Shown here: positions 42,820 to 49,998 of the stretch, piece by piece
Layout of the letters: each line of letters starts with the position of its first letter
How positions within the stretch are numbered: the stretch's first letter is position 1
NCBI RefSeq assembly: GCF_902499075.1
Contig: NZ_CABVPP010000008.1
Location: 1 to 64,000, forward strand
Source of the DNA: Burkholderia pseudomultivorans
GTDB lineage: Bacteria; Pseudomonadota; Gammaproteobacteria; Burkholderiales; Burkholderiaceae
Direction of reading: 5' to 3'
DNA length: 64,000 nucleotides
Position numbers and translations under genes: made by a program
The notes under the pieces: generated by a model
The model's input: only the letters and a program-made list of their open reading frames with translations
Told to the model about the DNA's origin: nothing
The model's database searches: none

Positions 42820-43413
42820 ATGAAGAAGTTCAACCAAATGAACAAGACCAAACGACTGTACGTTGGCAAAGGGCGCCGCAGACAGAAGGGGGAGCTTTCG
42901 TTGGTCGAAGCCGCGGGCGTGATGGCGGCGGCTGCACTGATCGCGCTCGTCGTCTACATGGGCCGCGGTTATGTGATGGATCGGATCCACGCGATGCAAT
43001 TCAAGAGCGAAGCGCAGTACTTCGTGAGTGGCATTCAAGATGCGACAGCGGGCGAGATCGATTTCTCGAGCGTCACCATGCTGTCGCTTACGCAAAACCG
43101 CGCGTTCGACACCGCCGGACGTCGTCTGAACAAGTCCACCGGCGCGCTGACGGGCATCTTCGGGGGCGCGGTGACCGCGGCGCCGGCCACCGTGACGGCC
43201 ACGAACGACGCGATTGCAGTGACGTACCCGATTCCGGCAAAGGTGTGTGCGTTGTCTGCTGACTCGATTTCGCAGGCCTATACGCAGGTCAAGGTGAACA
43301 ACACCACGATCTCGGGGCCGTCGACGACGTTCGACTCAGGTACGGCCGCCGCGGCGTGCGCCTCTGCAGGCGGAACTGCGAGCGTGATCATGTACGCGAC
43401 CAAGGGCAACTAA
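42820..43413 (+). CDS. pilS: PilS-type major prepilin
   Basis: A 197-residue type IVb prepilin, expected to be the main pilus subunit. The basic leader is followed by KGELSLVEAAGVMAAAALIA, the hydrophobic N-terminal helix. In most type IV prepilins the cut follows a glycine and a Glu sits at +5. Here a Glu lies between the glycine and LSLVE, so the cut site is shifted or unusual. The globular part holds a cysteine pair (VCALSADSISQ; AAAACASAGG) for the usual C-terminal disulphide loop. AGGAG precedes the ATG. No prepilin peptidase (PilU) gene is in the operon. Confidence 0.88.
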   Translation: MKKFNQMNKTKRLYVGKGRRRQKGELSLVEAAGVMAAAALIALVVYMGRGYVMDRIHAMQFKSEAQYFVSGIQDATAGEIDFSSVTMLSLTQNRAFDTAGRRLNKSTGALTGIFGGAVTAAPATVTATNDAIAVTYPIPAKVCALSADSISQAYTQVKVNNTTISGPSTTFDSGTAAAACASAGGTASVIMYATKGN

Positions 43414-43422
43414 GGAACGACG

Positions 43423-44625
43423 ATGCTCAGCATCATTGAAGCCGTGATTGTGCTGGTTGCCACTGCACTCATGACGTTGCAGGGTATCCAGCACGACGTA
43501 GAAACGCGCCGGCGAGACGTGCTGAGCGTCGAAGGGAAGAATCAGGCAGTGATCAACGCCGCGCTGTCGAAATGGGTGACGGACAAGTACGCCTTGTTGG
43601 TCGCACAGATGGTCGGCTCGAAAGCGACGGCTGTCACGCCGCCGACATTGGCCGATTTGCGCGCCGGCGGATATCTGAAGGCGGATTACGCGACCGGACC
43701 GATCTGGGGCGGCACCTACATGATTCAGATGAGTGTCGGTCCGGACAACTGTTCCACCGGGTCGGGCTCCTGCCAAGTGTCCTACGTCTTCTATTCGTCG
43801 CAACCCGTGACTCGACTCGGGAAGCCGGACGTCTCGGGCGCCGGCGTTGTGGCACAGGCGGCCGGCAATGACTTCGGCTTCTCGACCAGCCAGAATCCCG
43901 TAACGATCAAGGGCTTGAGCGGAAGATGGCAGGCCGTTAATCCGGTGCCAGGAGCACCTGCGGCCGTCGTTATGGCAACGAACGGCCCGTCGTCTGATGG
44001 GAACTCAGTTTTCATCCGGCGTGATGGCTCGCTGAAGTGGACAGGAAGTCAGGACGTCAACGGCGTCGACCTGCATAACGTGGGCAATATCGACGCGACG
44101 GGGACGATCGGTGCGCCGACGTTGGCCGCGTCGAACGTAGCGGTCAGCAACGCAGTCCGGAGTCCCGGAACTCTGCTCGTACAGAACGCCGCAGGCACGG
44201 CGCCCGCGCCGATCTCGACGGGCGATAGTACCGTGAACGGCCAGCTCCAAGTGACGCAGACCATCACACCAGGCGCGATCGCAACACCGCGCGCTTGGTG
44301 TCCGGTAAATGGCGCAATGGCACAAAACAGCGACGGGCGTGGGCAGTTGCTTTCCTGTCAGGACCACGCTTGGTTGCCAATCGGTGGTCCAGCGCTTCGG
44401 CAAGGGTACTTCATGGTCCAAAACGGTTGGGGGGTTCCGGCACCAAACTGCGCGACGGGCGGAACACCACAAATCGTGTTTAGTCCCGTGACCTTCTACG
44501 TGAATCCGACGGCGACGGTCAATGTCTCGGCATCGGGCAGCGGTCCGTGGACGGTGTTCATTACTGACGGCAACGGAAACGGGATCACTGGTACTGCTGT
44601 CGTTGAAACATATTGTTCGTATTGA
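43423..44625 (+). CDS. pilV: PilV-type minor pilin / tip adhesin
   Basis: A 400-residue protein starting MLSIIEAVIVLVATALMTLQ, a type IV pilin helix with Glu at the +5-equivalent position but no leader ahead of it (the in-frame PilS stop is 9 nt upstream). The middle part matches the constant region of PilV in shufflon systems (GGYLKADYATGPIWGGTYMI; IRRDGSLKWTGSQDVNGVDL). The C-terminal part is rich in Thr, Ser and Gly and ends with a cysteine (TAVVETYCSY), like an adhesive tip. No shufflon repeats or Rci recombinase gene follow, so the tip type appears fixed. Confidence 0.82.
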   Translation: MLSIIEAVIVLVATALMTLQGIQHDVETRRRDVLSVEGKNQAVINAALSKWVTDKYALLVAQMVGSKATAVTPPTLADLRAGGYLKADYATGPIWGGTYMIQMSVGPDNCSTGSGSCQVSYVFYSSQPVTRLGKPDVSGAGVVAQAAGNDFGFSTSQNPVTIKGLSGRWQAVNPVPGAPAAVVMATNGPSSDGNSVFIRRDGSLKWTGSQDVNGVDLHNVGNIDATGTIGAPTLAASNVAVSNAVRSPGTLLVQNAAGTAPAPISTGDSTVNGQLQVTQTITPGAIATPRAWCPVNGAMAQNSDGRGQLLSCQDHAWLPIGGPALRQGYFMVQNGWGVPAPNCATGGTPQIVFSPVTFYVNPTATVNVSASGSGPWTVFITDGNGNGITGTAVVETYCSY

Positions 44626-44636
44626 GGGAGAAGGGA

Positions 44637-45428
44637 GTGAAACGCTGGATCAAGCGGGTTGTGGCGGTGCTGCAGTCGGTTGCTGTGGGCGCCGCGTTTG
44701 CGGACGGATCGTGCCAGTCAGGGTTCACTCTCCGGTCGTATCCGTTCTACGACAAGACAGGGGCATATATTGGTATGCGCCAGGCGTGCGCGCCGATCCC
44801 GTGCACGTCCGGCTACCAGGATTCGACGTGTGCGGCGCCGCTACGTAACGGTGCGATTCCACAGCCGCAATGCCAAACAGGCGCGGGCTGGGTCACAGTC
44901 TCTAGTGCAGTCTGGCAAGGATCCCGATGGTCCGACCCACAATGCAGCTATTCGGCACAACCGCAGTGTCCGGCTGGCTTCGACACTTCAGTTCCGTCTT
45001 CATGGACCGGCTCAGGCTGGACTCAGCCTGAATGCGTTAAATTTACGCCACCCCCGCCAGTGGTAATAGACCCGGACGTCGCTTGTACGGCCGCAGCAAG
45101 CAGTCACAAATTGAGCGCGTTTGATATGCAAGTATTCAACAGTATCGAGCAAACGCTTACGAGGGACGCCCCGTTTCAACAGAAGACCCAATGGCGAGAC
45201 TGGAGCACGCTCCCTGGCGTGAACCCTGATTGGCCGTACGGAATTGCCGGCTACAAGGGTGACAAGGTGTTCACCGGCACCTGGACCGGACCATGGTACA
45301 ACAAGCAGCTTGCATGCACTCAGCAGAATTCCTGGGCGACCTACTGCTACGTCAACCCATCAAATGGTGCCGTGGATTTCTTGTGGGTCAATACGGCGGG
45401 TGCTGGTAATGGTCAATGCAATCACTAG
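44637..45428 (+). CDS. cysteine-rich secreted protein at the end of the pilus operon
   Basis: A 263-residue exported protein with a basic signal peptide (about 1-24, cleaved near AFA). The mature part has 14 cysteines, many in short modules: CQTGAGWVTVSSAVWQGSRW followed by SDPQC, then CPAGFDTSVPSSWTGSGWTQ followed by PEC. The C-terminal third has a fold rich in Trp and Tyr (GIAGYKGDKVFTGTWTGPWY). GTG start with GGGAG upstream and only 11 nt after pilV, so it is probably cotranscribed. Family not recognised; a pilus-tip or surface adhesin is an inference from position. Confidence 0.7.
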   Translation: MKRWIKRVVAVLQSVAVGAAFADGSCQSGFTLRSYPFYDKTGAYIGMRQACAPIPCTSGYQDSTCAAPLRNGAIPQPQCQTGAGWVTVSSAVWQGSRWSDPQCSYSAQPQCPAGFDTSVPSSWTGSGWTQPECVKFTPPPPVVIDPDVACTAAASSHKLSAFDMQVFNSIEQTLTRDAPFQQKTQWRDWSTLPGVNPDWPYGIAGYKGDKVFTGTWTGPWYNKQLACTQQNSWATYCYVNPSNGAVDFLWVNTAGAGNGQCNH

Positions 45429-45515
45429 GCAGGGATCACCAATAAAATAAAAAGCGCGGTATTTTGAACTGCACCCCAAAAGTTGGATACCGATCCAACC
45501 TTTGGGGTGTTTTTC

Positions 45516-46040
45516 ATGACGAAGTACGACGAGCAATTCAAGCAACGGGTGGTCAGCGCATATTTGCGTGGCGATAGTGGTTTTGACGCACTGGCAGCCC
45601 GTCACGGCATCCATTCCGGAATGTTGCAGCGTTGGGTTGCCGCGTATCGCGCGCATGGCCGTGCGGGACTGCAGAGCAAATACAGTAGCTACGATGCACG
45701 GTTCAAGCTGCGGGTGTTGCAGCACATGCAGCGCGATGAGCTGTCCCTGCGTGAAGTCTCGGCGCTGTATGACATTCGTGATGCGGGAAGTGTGGCCCGC
45801 TGGGCGCGTCTGTATGATGAAGGCGGTATAAACGCTTTGACGCCTCGGCCACGAGGGCGCCCCCGAAAGATGGTCACATCACTTCCACCCAAGCCCACCG
45901 AAGCCGGCACACCGGATGAACGCTCGCGCGAGGAATTGCTCAAGGAAAACGAGTATCTGCGTGCGGAGGTGGCATACCTAAAAAAGCTCGATGCGCTGCT
46001 GGCCAAGAAGCAGGCAGCGCAAAAGAAAAAACGCAAATAG
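45516..46040 (+). CDS. IS150-group OrfA
   Basis: A 174-residue DNA-binding protein with two helix-turn-helix regions (FKQRVVSAYLRGDSGFDALA and FKLRVLQHMQRDELSLREVS) and a C-terminal leucine-zipper-like stretch (LLKENEYLRAEVAYLKKLDA), the normal OrfA layout. The A6 run near 46027 is a likely site for the -1 frameshift that makes the OrfAB transposase. Start chosen at the ATG 29 bases into the element. Confidence 0.87.
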   Translation: MTKYDEQFKQRVVSAYLRGDSGFDALAARHGIHSGMLQRWVAAYRAHGRAGLQSKYSSYDARFKLRVLQHMQRDELSLREVSALYDIRDAGSVARWARLYDEGGINALTPRPRGRPRKMVTSLPPKPTEAGTPDERSREELLKENEYLRAEVAYLKKLDALLAKKQAAQKKKRK

Positions 46041-46876
46041 TGCGCGAGCTCAGACAGCATCATCCGGTGGCAGCGCTTCTGAAGGTGGCCGGTTTGGCGC
46101 GCAGCACGTTCTATTACCAGTTGGGGACGCTGAATGCCGACGATCGCCACGCTGATCTGAAGGCAAAGATCCGGACGGTGTTCGAACATCACAAGGGACG
46201 CTACGGCTATCGACGCGTGACGGCTGCCATCCGGCAAGCCGGGTATCTCGTCAACCACAAGGCCGTGCAGCGGCTGATGCAGCAATTGCAACTGAAGTCC
46301 CTGGTGCGCCCGAAGAAATATCGCTCTTGGCGAGGTGAGATCGGGCAGGCCGCACCCAATCTGCTGCAACGTCAGTTCAGTGCCACGCAGGCCAACCAGA
46401 AGTGGGTAACGGACGTGACGGAGTTCAACGTCGGCGGGCAGAAGTTGTATCTATCGCCGGTGATGGATCTATACAACGGCGAGATCGTGGCTTACCAGAT
46501 GGATCAACGTCCAAGCTTCGAACTGGTCAGCGGCATGCTGAAGAAGGCGCTGGCCAAGCTGCGGCGCAAGGACAAACCGTTATTGCATTCGGATCAAGGC
46601 TGGCAATACCGGATGCCGGCGTATCGCCGGGAACTGAAGAAGCGCAAGCTGACCCAGAGCATGTCGCGCAAGGGCAATTGCCTGGACAACGCCGCGATGG
46701 AAAGCTTCTTCGGCACGCTCAAGTCTGAGTGCTACAACGGGCATTGTTTCACTTGTGTAGAGCAATTGCGCGACACGCTGGACCACTACATCCACTACTA
46801 CAACCACGAACGCATCAAGCTCAAATTGAAAGGGCTGAGTCCCGTGCAATACAGAACTCAGCCCTTGGGCGCCTAG
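46040..46876 (+). CDS. IS150-group transposase OrfB
   Basis: A 278-residue integrase-type (DDE) catalytic part. Conserved parts: YGYRRVTAAIRQAGYLVNHK, WVTDVTEFNVGGQKLYLSPV, LLHSDQGWQYR and the terminal Glu in NAAMESFFGTLKSE. All three acidic residues are present, so it appears active. It is made mainly as an OrfAB fusion by -1 frameshifting; a GTG at 46040 could also start it alone. Confidence 0.87.
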   Translation: MRELRQHHPVAALLKVAGLARSTFYYQLGTLNADDRHADLKAKIRTVFEHHKGRYGYRRVTAAIRQAGYLVNHKAVQRLMQQLQLKSLVRPKKYRSWRGEIGQAAPNLLQRQFSATQANQKWVTDVTEFNVGGQKLYLSPVMDLYNGEIVAYQMDQRPSFELVSGMLKKALAKLRRKDKPLLHSDQGWQYRMPAYRRELKKRKLTQSMSRKGNCLDNAAMESFFGTLKSECYNGHCFTCVEQLRDTLDHYIHYYNHERIKLKLKGLSPVQYRTQPLGA

Positions 46877-46942
46877 TGTTTAACCGTCCAACTTTGCGGG
46901 GTCAGTTCAAAAGGGCGCTTTTTTCGTTCGACCGGTGCTCAA

Positions 46943-47965
46943 TCAGCCTGCGGTATTGGCCGTCGCAAAGCTAAAGGTTCGCGAGAATGCTGCGCCGTTT
47001 ACCGTTCCGTTGATTGTCACACTATAAGTCGTGTTCGGCTGCAGCGGCGAAGTCGGATAGGCGACCGCTTGGTACTTGCCGAGCAACTTGTTCGGGTCCG
47101 AGTCGGAGTTGAGGATTTGAACATCGACGGTTCCGGACGGACCGGTGACGGACGCCGACTGCATGTTGATTACGTCGGTGAGGTTGCCCATCACGGTGAT
47201 CGGTGTGCCCCATCCGGAGGAAGACACATTCGGCGGGGTGGGGACTTCGCCGATGCCTCGGTAGGGGACGCCGGTTACGCCATCGCACGGAAACGTCTTC
47301 GGGCCACCCTGAAGCGCTTGCGGCTTGGCCGCGTACATGCTGATCGATTGCCACGACTCAGTAAATGTGTAGGAACCGGAGGTAGTCTGCGTTTCCGATT
47401 CGCCGAAACCGACCAAGTCGACAGGGAAAGTCGCTACGACGGCATGATATGCGCCACCCAAAAGGGATCCGACGAATTGCTGGCCCGCCACCGTAGCATT
47501 AAAGTTATTCGTGAATACTGCATTCGCTCCGCTCGCGCCGATCCCGATCACTCCACCGGGAAACCCCGCGGCGACTGCTCGATCAATGTAGGTTGCACCG
47601 GTGTAGCCAGCATTCCCTGGGACCTCAGTGTCCGTGACGGCATTGTTCTCGCCAATGTATTTTGCATGGTTCTGCGCAGCTTGGTCGAGCACGGTGTTCT
47701 GTTTGAGTGCTGGGAAACCGCATTGCGAGCGGTACTGATTCAGAAGAGTCAGTGCTGCGAGCTGCGCACTGCCGGCCGCGTATTGAGGGATCTCGACGGT
47801 GCCTGGGACGGTCGCCGACGCGTTGCCCGGGTTGGGCGGATTCGGATTGTTGCCGGTCGACCCCGTGTTCGTGCTGCCGCCGTCCCCCCCACCGCCGCAC
47901 GCAGCGAGCGCGAGAACGGCTGCAGCCGCGAGCGCGGAAACGGTGGTGGTTGTGATTTTCTGCAT
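46943..47965 (-). CDS. CAP-domain (SCP/PR-1) lipoprotein
   Basis: A 340-residue lipoprotein. The lipobox LALAAC gives Cys23, followed by a Gly/Ser/Asn/Pro linker. The CAP domain (about 75-210) has LLNQYRSQCGFPALKQN, AAQNHAKYIGENN and the AYHAVVATFPVDLVGFGESE region. The C-terminal part has a beta-rich repeat (LQPNTTYSVTINGTVNGAAF). CAP proteins are often secreted in host or surface contexts; the molecular role is unknown. It is convergent with the pilus operon and shares the IS-disrupted terminator. Confidence 0.85.
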   Translation of the reverse strand: MQKITTTTVSALAAAAVLALAACGGGGDGGSTNTGSTGNNPNPPNPGNASATVPGTVEIPQYAAGSAQLAALTLLNQYRSQCGFPALKQNTVLDQAAQNHAKYIGENNAVTDTEVPGNAGYTGATYIDRAVAAGFPGGVIGIGASGANAVFTNNFNATVAGQQFVGSLLGGAYHAVVATFPVDLVGFGESETQTTSGSYTFTESWQSISMYAAKPQALQGGPKTFPCDGVTGVPYRGIGEVPTPPNVSSSGWGTPITVMGNLTDVINMQSASVTGPSGTVDVQILNSDSDPNKLLGKYQAVAYPTSPLQPNTTYSVTINGTVNGAAFSRTFSFATANTAG

Positions 47966-48148
47966 CTCTGGTCCTTATGTTGTTGGTGGGTGCGCACCCT
48001 GCGAACCCTTAATTTCATCCTACCGACGCGGTGCCGATGTCAAGTTCGCACGACCGGCCGCCCAATTTCTTGAACTGGCTTGAGCGAGCCGAAAAAACGC
48101 CAATTCTAAATTACGGACGGATTTTGTCCGACTTAACGGTCATCGCGC

Positions 48149-48173
48149 AAAAAAATCCCGCCGTGGGGCGGGA
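48149..48173 (-). terminator. minus-strand intrinsic terminator
   Basis: On the minus strand, CCCGCC and GGCGGG form a stem with a short loop, followed by ATTTTTTT. It lies about 17 bp after the stop of the 48190-48555 gene and ends the leftward unit that includes the FlhDC-like gene. Confidence 0.75.
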
Positions 48174-48189
48174 ATCGAGTTTTGGGTGC

Positions 48190-48555
48190 TCATCTTGCGC
48201 GCCGGCGTTTCCGATGAAATATCCGCAGCCCGACGAAAGCGACACCCAACAGTACCGTCGATTTGTACGGGATTGCGGTAGACACGGCCGGCACGACCTG
48301 CGCACCGACATACATGCACGTAAGCGCGACCAGTACTTTCCCGAACCACGGCCTGGAGAGCGCGCCAAGTACTCGCGACGGCTGGCTTCCAATCCAAGTT
48401 GCGTAGGCCTCGTTGACCTGCTCCAGCTCGAACGCATCGGCCAACTTCTCACGCTCGGATCTGTAGAACCGCTCGTATCGCTCAAATCGGCCGTCGCCGC
48501 GGCCGTCGAGCCAAGCTGCGCTGCTATCGGCAACGAGGTAGGCGAGATCGTCCAT
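48190..48555 (-). CDS. small inner-membrane protein of unknown function
   Basis: A 121-residue protein: a charged N-terminal half (RFERYERFYRSEREKLADAF) and two hydrophobic segments (about 73-90, VALTCMYVGAQVVPAVST, and 97-112, STVLLGVAFVGLRIF), ending in a basic tail KRRRAR. No family was recognised. It follows the 64-residue gene by 7 nt and shares the leftward unit with the FlhDC-like regulator. Confidence 0.55.
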   Translation of the reverse strand: MDDLAYLVADSSAAWLDGRGDGRFERYERFYRSEREKLADAFELEQVNEAYATWIGSQPSRVLGALSRPWFGKVLVALTCMYVGAQVVPAVSTAIPYKSTVLLGVAFVGLRIFHRKRRRAR

Positions 48556-48562
48556 AGACTAC

Positions 48563-48757
48563 CTAGTGGACGTAGAGTGCTGCCCAAGGCATAGCCGCTC
48601 GGACGTCGACGATGACCTTTCCGTCGGCCTCCGAGTAGTACTGCTCGGTCTCGACGTCGTACCACGCGAATTGCGGACGATAGTCCGCATTGATCACGAT
48701 CAGGCTTGCCGGCAGATCGGGCAGGGCATTGACCGAACGATCATTGCTGTGCGTCAT
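48563..48757 (-). CDS. small protein of unknown function
   Basis: A 64-residue protein (LPASLIVINADYRPQFAWYD, YYSEADGKVIVDVRAAM). Its start overlaps the end of the FlhDC-like gene by 17 nt and its stop is 7 nt before the next gene, typical of an operon. No family recognised. Confidence 0.5.
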   Translation of the reverse strand: MTHSNDRSVNALPDLPASLIVINADYRPQFAWYDVETEQYYSEADGKVIVDVRAAMPWAALYVH

Positions 48758-49946
48758 TGCGCGCCCTCGCTTTGGTGCCTCGCCGCTTGGGACCGAGCTG
48801 TCCCGTACATGCCGGGCAGTCGAAGCTATGGTGCATCTCGATCTTCGTCTCGTTGTTGCTGACGAGGTATTCCGTGCGACAGGACCGGCACGGAGCGATG
48901 GTGAGGCGATTGTCTGCGGCCATAGCCCGGGTGAGGTTGCAGCCACGGTCGACGGAGATCGCGTGCTGGCCGCCGAAGATCTGCTGATAGACGTCGTTGG
49001 TTGCGATCAGGGCTTGCGGTGCGTTGGCGCCGGCGGCGAGCGCTGCGCGGTAGAGCCATGTGAAGATCGTTCCGTGCAGCCGATTCGTCGGGGTCTCGAC
49101 AAACCAGGAGAGCGAGTTCGGAGTGTTACCACATGGCGAGCTTGTGCCGTGCATCTCGAAAAACCGCTGCCGCATAGCGTTTTGATTCAAGCGAAACAGG
49201 CTGGCTGCGGTCGAGGCGCGACAACCGTATGCCATCAAGGCACTGGCGTAGGTCTCGTTCCTGTCACGTGGCAAGCGCAATTCGCTCCAGCCCGCCTTGC
49301 CCGGCGCGCTGTTCATCCGGATCGGCGACGTGGCCATGATTTGGTGCGCGACCATCTCGTCGGTCAAGTTGCTCGCGGTGAACTGATACCAGAACGTCGG
49401 CGAGTTGAAGCGCCAACGGAACAGCGGTAGACCATTCATTTTCCCGAGCGCAATTCTCAGCTTGTAGGTGGGCACCGAAACGAGATACGAGGCAACTTCG
49501 GTCGTAATGCCGAGAAGCGGAGCCGCCAACACGCTGATGTGGATGACGCTCGTGACCAAATCCAGAAACACCCGGTTGTGATGTTCGACCGACATCTTCG
49601 CAAGCGCGTCCAGCGGGGGCAGCTTGCGGATCAACCGGTCGACTGCGACGGTCGTCGCCGTATCATCGACGAAGCAGCGCCAGTCTTCCACGGACTCCAA
49701 GGTAGGGGCGACCATCAGGAACGGTGCGCGAAGGAGGTTCCGCAACGACGCCTCGTTGTGCTTGACGTGATCAATCTCTTTGCGCTCGACCGCGAGGATG
49801 TCGTTGAAGGCGCCATCCATTTCCAAGAGCCATCTCATCTGGTCGACCAAGTCGAAATTGGTCTCACGGATGCGATCGGCCAACCAGTCCGGTACGTACA
49901 GTCGTTCAATCGATCGATAGGTCTCTCGCGAGTTCTTCTTTTCCAT
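48741..49946 (-). CDS. FlhD-FlhC fusion-type transcriptional activator
   Basis: A protein of about 400 residues that reads like the two flagellar master-regulator subunits joined in one chain. Numbering is from an in-frame TTG 21 bases upstream; the ATG at 49946 is preferred. Residues about 125-198 match FlhD (LLGITTEVASYLVSVPTYKL, MNGLPLFRWRF). Residues about 240-390 match FlhC: QRFFEMHGTSSPCGNTPNSL, then SWFV and HGTIFTWLYRAAL. The zinc cysteines are C360, C363, C384 and C387 (CRSC, then CPAC). The first 120 residues are unassigned. SXT-type elements use separate FlhC/FlhD-like activators (SetC, SetD) to switch on transfer; a similar role is inferred here. It is first in a unit with the two small genes downstream. 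Confidence 0.72.
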   Translation of the reverse strand: MEKKNSRETYRSIERLYVPDWLADRIRETNFDLVDQMRWLLEMDGAFNDILAVERKEIDHVKHNEASLRNLLRAPFLMVAPTLESVEDWRCFVDDTATTVAVDRLIRKLPPLDALAKMSVEHHNRVFLDLVTSVIHISVLAAPLLGITTEVASYLVSVPTYKLRIALGKMNGLPLFRWRFNSPTFWYQFTASNLTDEMVAHQIMATSPIRMNSAPGKAGWSELRLPRDRNETYASALMAYGCRASTAASLFRLNQNAMRQRFFEMHGTSSPCGNTPNSLSWFVETPTNRLHGTIFTWLYRAALAAGANAPQALIATNDVYQQIFGGQHAISVDRGCNLTRAMAADNRLTIAPCRSCRTEYLVSNNETKIEMHHSFDCPACTGQLGPKRRGTKARARNDAQQ

Positions 49947-49998
49947 TTTTTTTTTGTCTCTCTTCAACTACACAGCAAAACTGCGTGGCCTGCTGAAA

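Larger units (their letters stand above)
45465..46909. mobile_element. IS3-family insertion sequence, IS150 group
   Basis: A 1445-bp element with 23-bp imperfect inverted ends, both starting TGAACTG and ending AAAGTTGGA (left 45465-45487, right 46887-46909). It carries two overlapping transposase frames. No clear target duplication flanks it. The flanks AAAAAGCGC (left) and GCGCTTTTTT (right) form the two arms of an intrinsic terminator, so the element sits in its loop, between the convergent pilus operon and the CAP lipoprotein gene. Confidence 0.88.

Noticed and set aside
44626-45464. A shufflon after pilV
   Set aside because: No set of 19-bp inverted repeats, no alternative C-terminal segments and no Rci-type recombinase gene are present.
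45462-46912. Three-base target duplication of the insertion sequence
   Set aside because: The flanks are TTT on the left and AAA on the right, which extend the inverted repeat and are not a direct repeat.
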